A stretch of DNA of 64,000 nt from Chaenocephalus aceratus. Lineage: Eukaryota > Chordata > Actinopteri > Perciformes > Channichthyidae. The notes below the pieces were generated by a model. That model was not told the origin of the DNA. It searched no databases and was given only the letters and a program-made list of their open reading frames with translations. The translations under genes were made by a program, and so were the position numbers. The stretch lies in NCBI GenBank assembly GCA_023974075.1, contig CM043808.1, forward strand, positions 22,654,227-22,718,226, in the 5' to 3' direction. This document shows, piece by piece, positions 63,261 through 64,000 of the stretch (position 1 is the stretch's first letter; every line of letters starts with the position of its first letter).

Positions 63261-64000
63261 TCTGTGACTGAGACTTTTTAGCAGATATTGCTTTTTTAAA
63301 TTATAATAGTATATATTAATATAATAACAATTATAATTATTATTCCAAGACAGGGAGCTACACCGTGAAAACCAGTTTATCTCTGGGCAAACTTCTGCTG
63401 GTTAAGGTTGAGAAGGACAAGTATTTATGTCTCCCAGAAGATGAGTGGTACTTCTCCAAAATGGTGGTGACGACTCCAGAAGGAGATGTCATTCTTTACC
63501 CCTGCTACAGATGGATTGGTAGGGGATAAATTGTGGAGCTGAGAGGAGGGAGAGGTCTGCATCAATGTCCCCAAATAACTGATTCATACATATTAACCAG
63601 TGTTTTACATCTCGTTGGCTTTGTACATTTAAATTTGACTGCTATAATGTTCTTTTCATGTCCCAGCAATGAAAGCTTTTGAGGAGGATCACCCCCTGTT
63701 GATTGACCACAGGAAGAATGAGCTGATGCTCAAAAAGAGCTTGTTCGAGTAAGTTTCCATGTGAGCAGTAGAGCTGCCGTTTGTCGCCAAAGTTTATCTG
63801 TAGAAATGTCTTTGTGCTTTTGGGTAACTTTGTTTGTTTTATTAGATGGAAGATTATGGCTGAAGGAATACCCCACGTCAGCAATTTCAATGACGTGTCT
63901 GAGCTCCCAGCTGAAATCCGCTTCTCCGATTCCAGAACAGCTGACATCAGTTACTCAAGAGCTATGACGTGGGTCAATATATTTAAATATATGTGTATAT

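Larger units (their letters stand above)
51399..63968 (+). pseudogene. Third alox B copy ('alox D'), exons 1-4, runs off the window
   Basis: Exons: 51399-51545, 63350-63554, 63667-63748, 63846-63968. Exon 1 is identical in translation to alox B. Exon 2 carries TAA (63527-63529), the same change as alox C. Exons 3-4 are open and lack the extra base seen in alox C. Intron 1 has grown to 11.8 kb through an L2, a BEL/Pao element and a hAT-type element. Exons 5-14 would lie beyond 64000. As written it encodes only about 108 residues of PLAT domain before the stop. Confidence 0.82.

Overview
This is vertebrate nuclear DNA, almost certainly from a ray-finned (teleost) fish. The genes are split by GT-AG introns. 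The repeats are of types common in fish: an L2-type LINE, hAT and piggyBac-like DNA transposons, a BEL/Pao retrotransposon and long GT/AT microsatellites. The gene order fbxo30 - epm2a on one strand matches the vertebrate SHPRH-FBXO30-EPM2A neighbourhood. No bacterial, tRNA, rRNA or CRISPR feature was seen.

Layout, all host genes on +: (1) 1-2471, the 3' part of fbxo30. (2) 4043-10150, an intact 14-exon lipoxygenase, 'alox A' (665 aa). (3) 11983-25684, an intact second 14-exon lipoxygenase, 'alox B' (669 aa), whose intron 1 holds a truncated L2 and whose intron 5 holds a 7.26-kb hAT-type element full of nested repeats. (4) 26588-26834, laforin (epm2a) exon 1. (5) 27217-29578, a LINE running into a 100-N gap. 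(6) 29679-33512, the right part of a second hAT-type element. (7) 33603-38679, 'alox C', a broken copy of alox B (exons 2-14). (8) 39606-42350, a second laforin exon 1 plus a truncated exon 2, with a TTAA-flanked element in the intron. (9) From 42351 the sequence restarts at the equivalent of 2896: 'alox A-prime' (43503-49582, frame-broken) and 'alox D' (exon 1 at 51399, exons 2-4 at 63350-63968). In alox D, intron 1 carries a 5'-truncated BEL/Pao element (52649-58924) and a complete 4127-bp hAT-type element (59134-63260).

The lipoxygenases belong to the ALOX15B/ALOX12B/ALOXE3-like branch. They have an N-terminal PLAT domain and a catalytic domain with iron ligands His, His, His, Asn and the C-terminal Ile. 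Thirteen of 14 exon lengths are identical between A and B, so they arose by an older tandem duplication. A second, very recent duplication (or an assembly artefact) copied the block alox A - alox B - epm2a exons 1-2. Its junction lies inside laforin exon 2 at 42350/42351. The order fbxo30 - aloxA - aloxB - epm2a before duplication is an inference from this junction.

The sequence after the N gap differs in quality. All six coding indels of alox A-prime are single-base losses in short base runs, as are both frame breaks of the BEL element as I read them. That pattern is typical of uncorrected long-read consensus, so 'pseudogene' calls there are provisional. By contrast, alox C and D share a substitution nonsense codon and the hAT insertion that alox B lacks, which looks like real allelic or paralogous divergence.

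I found no convincing undescribed system. The most interesting items are the lipoxygenase expansion between fbxo30 and epm2a, the duplication junction that cuts laforin, several transposon insertions with exact filled/empty site pairs, and an Ala-to-Gly change at the stereo-determining site in alox C.
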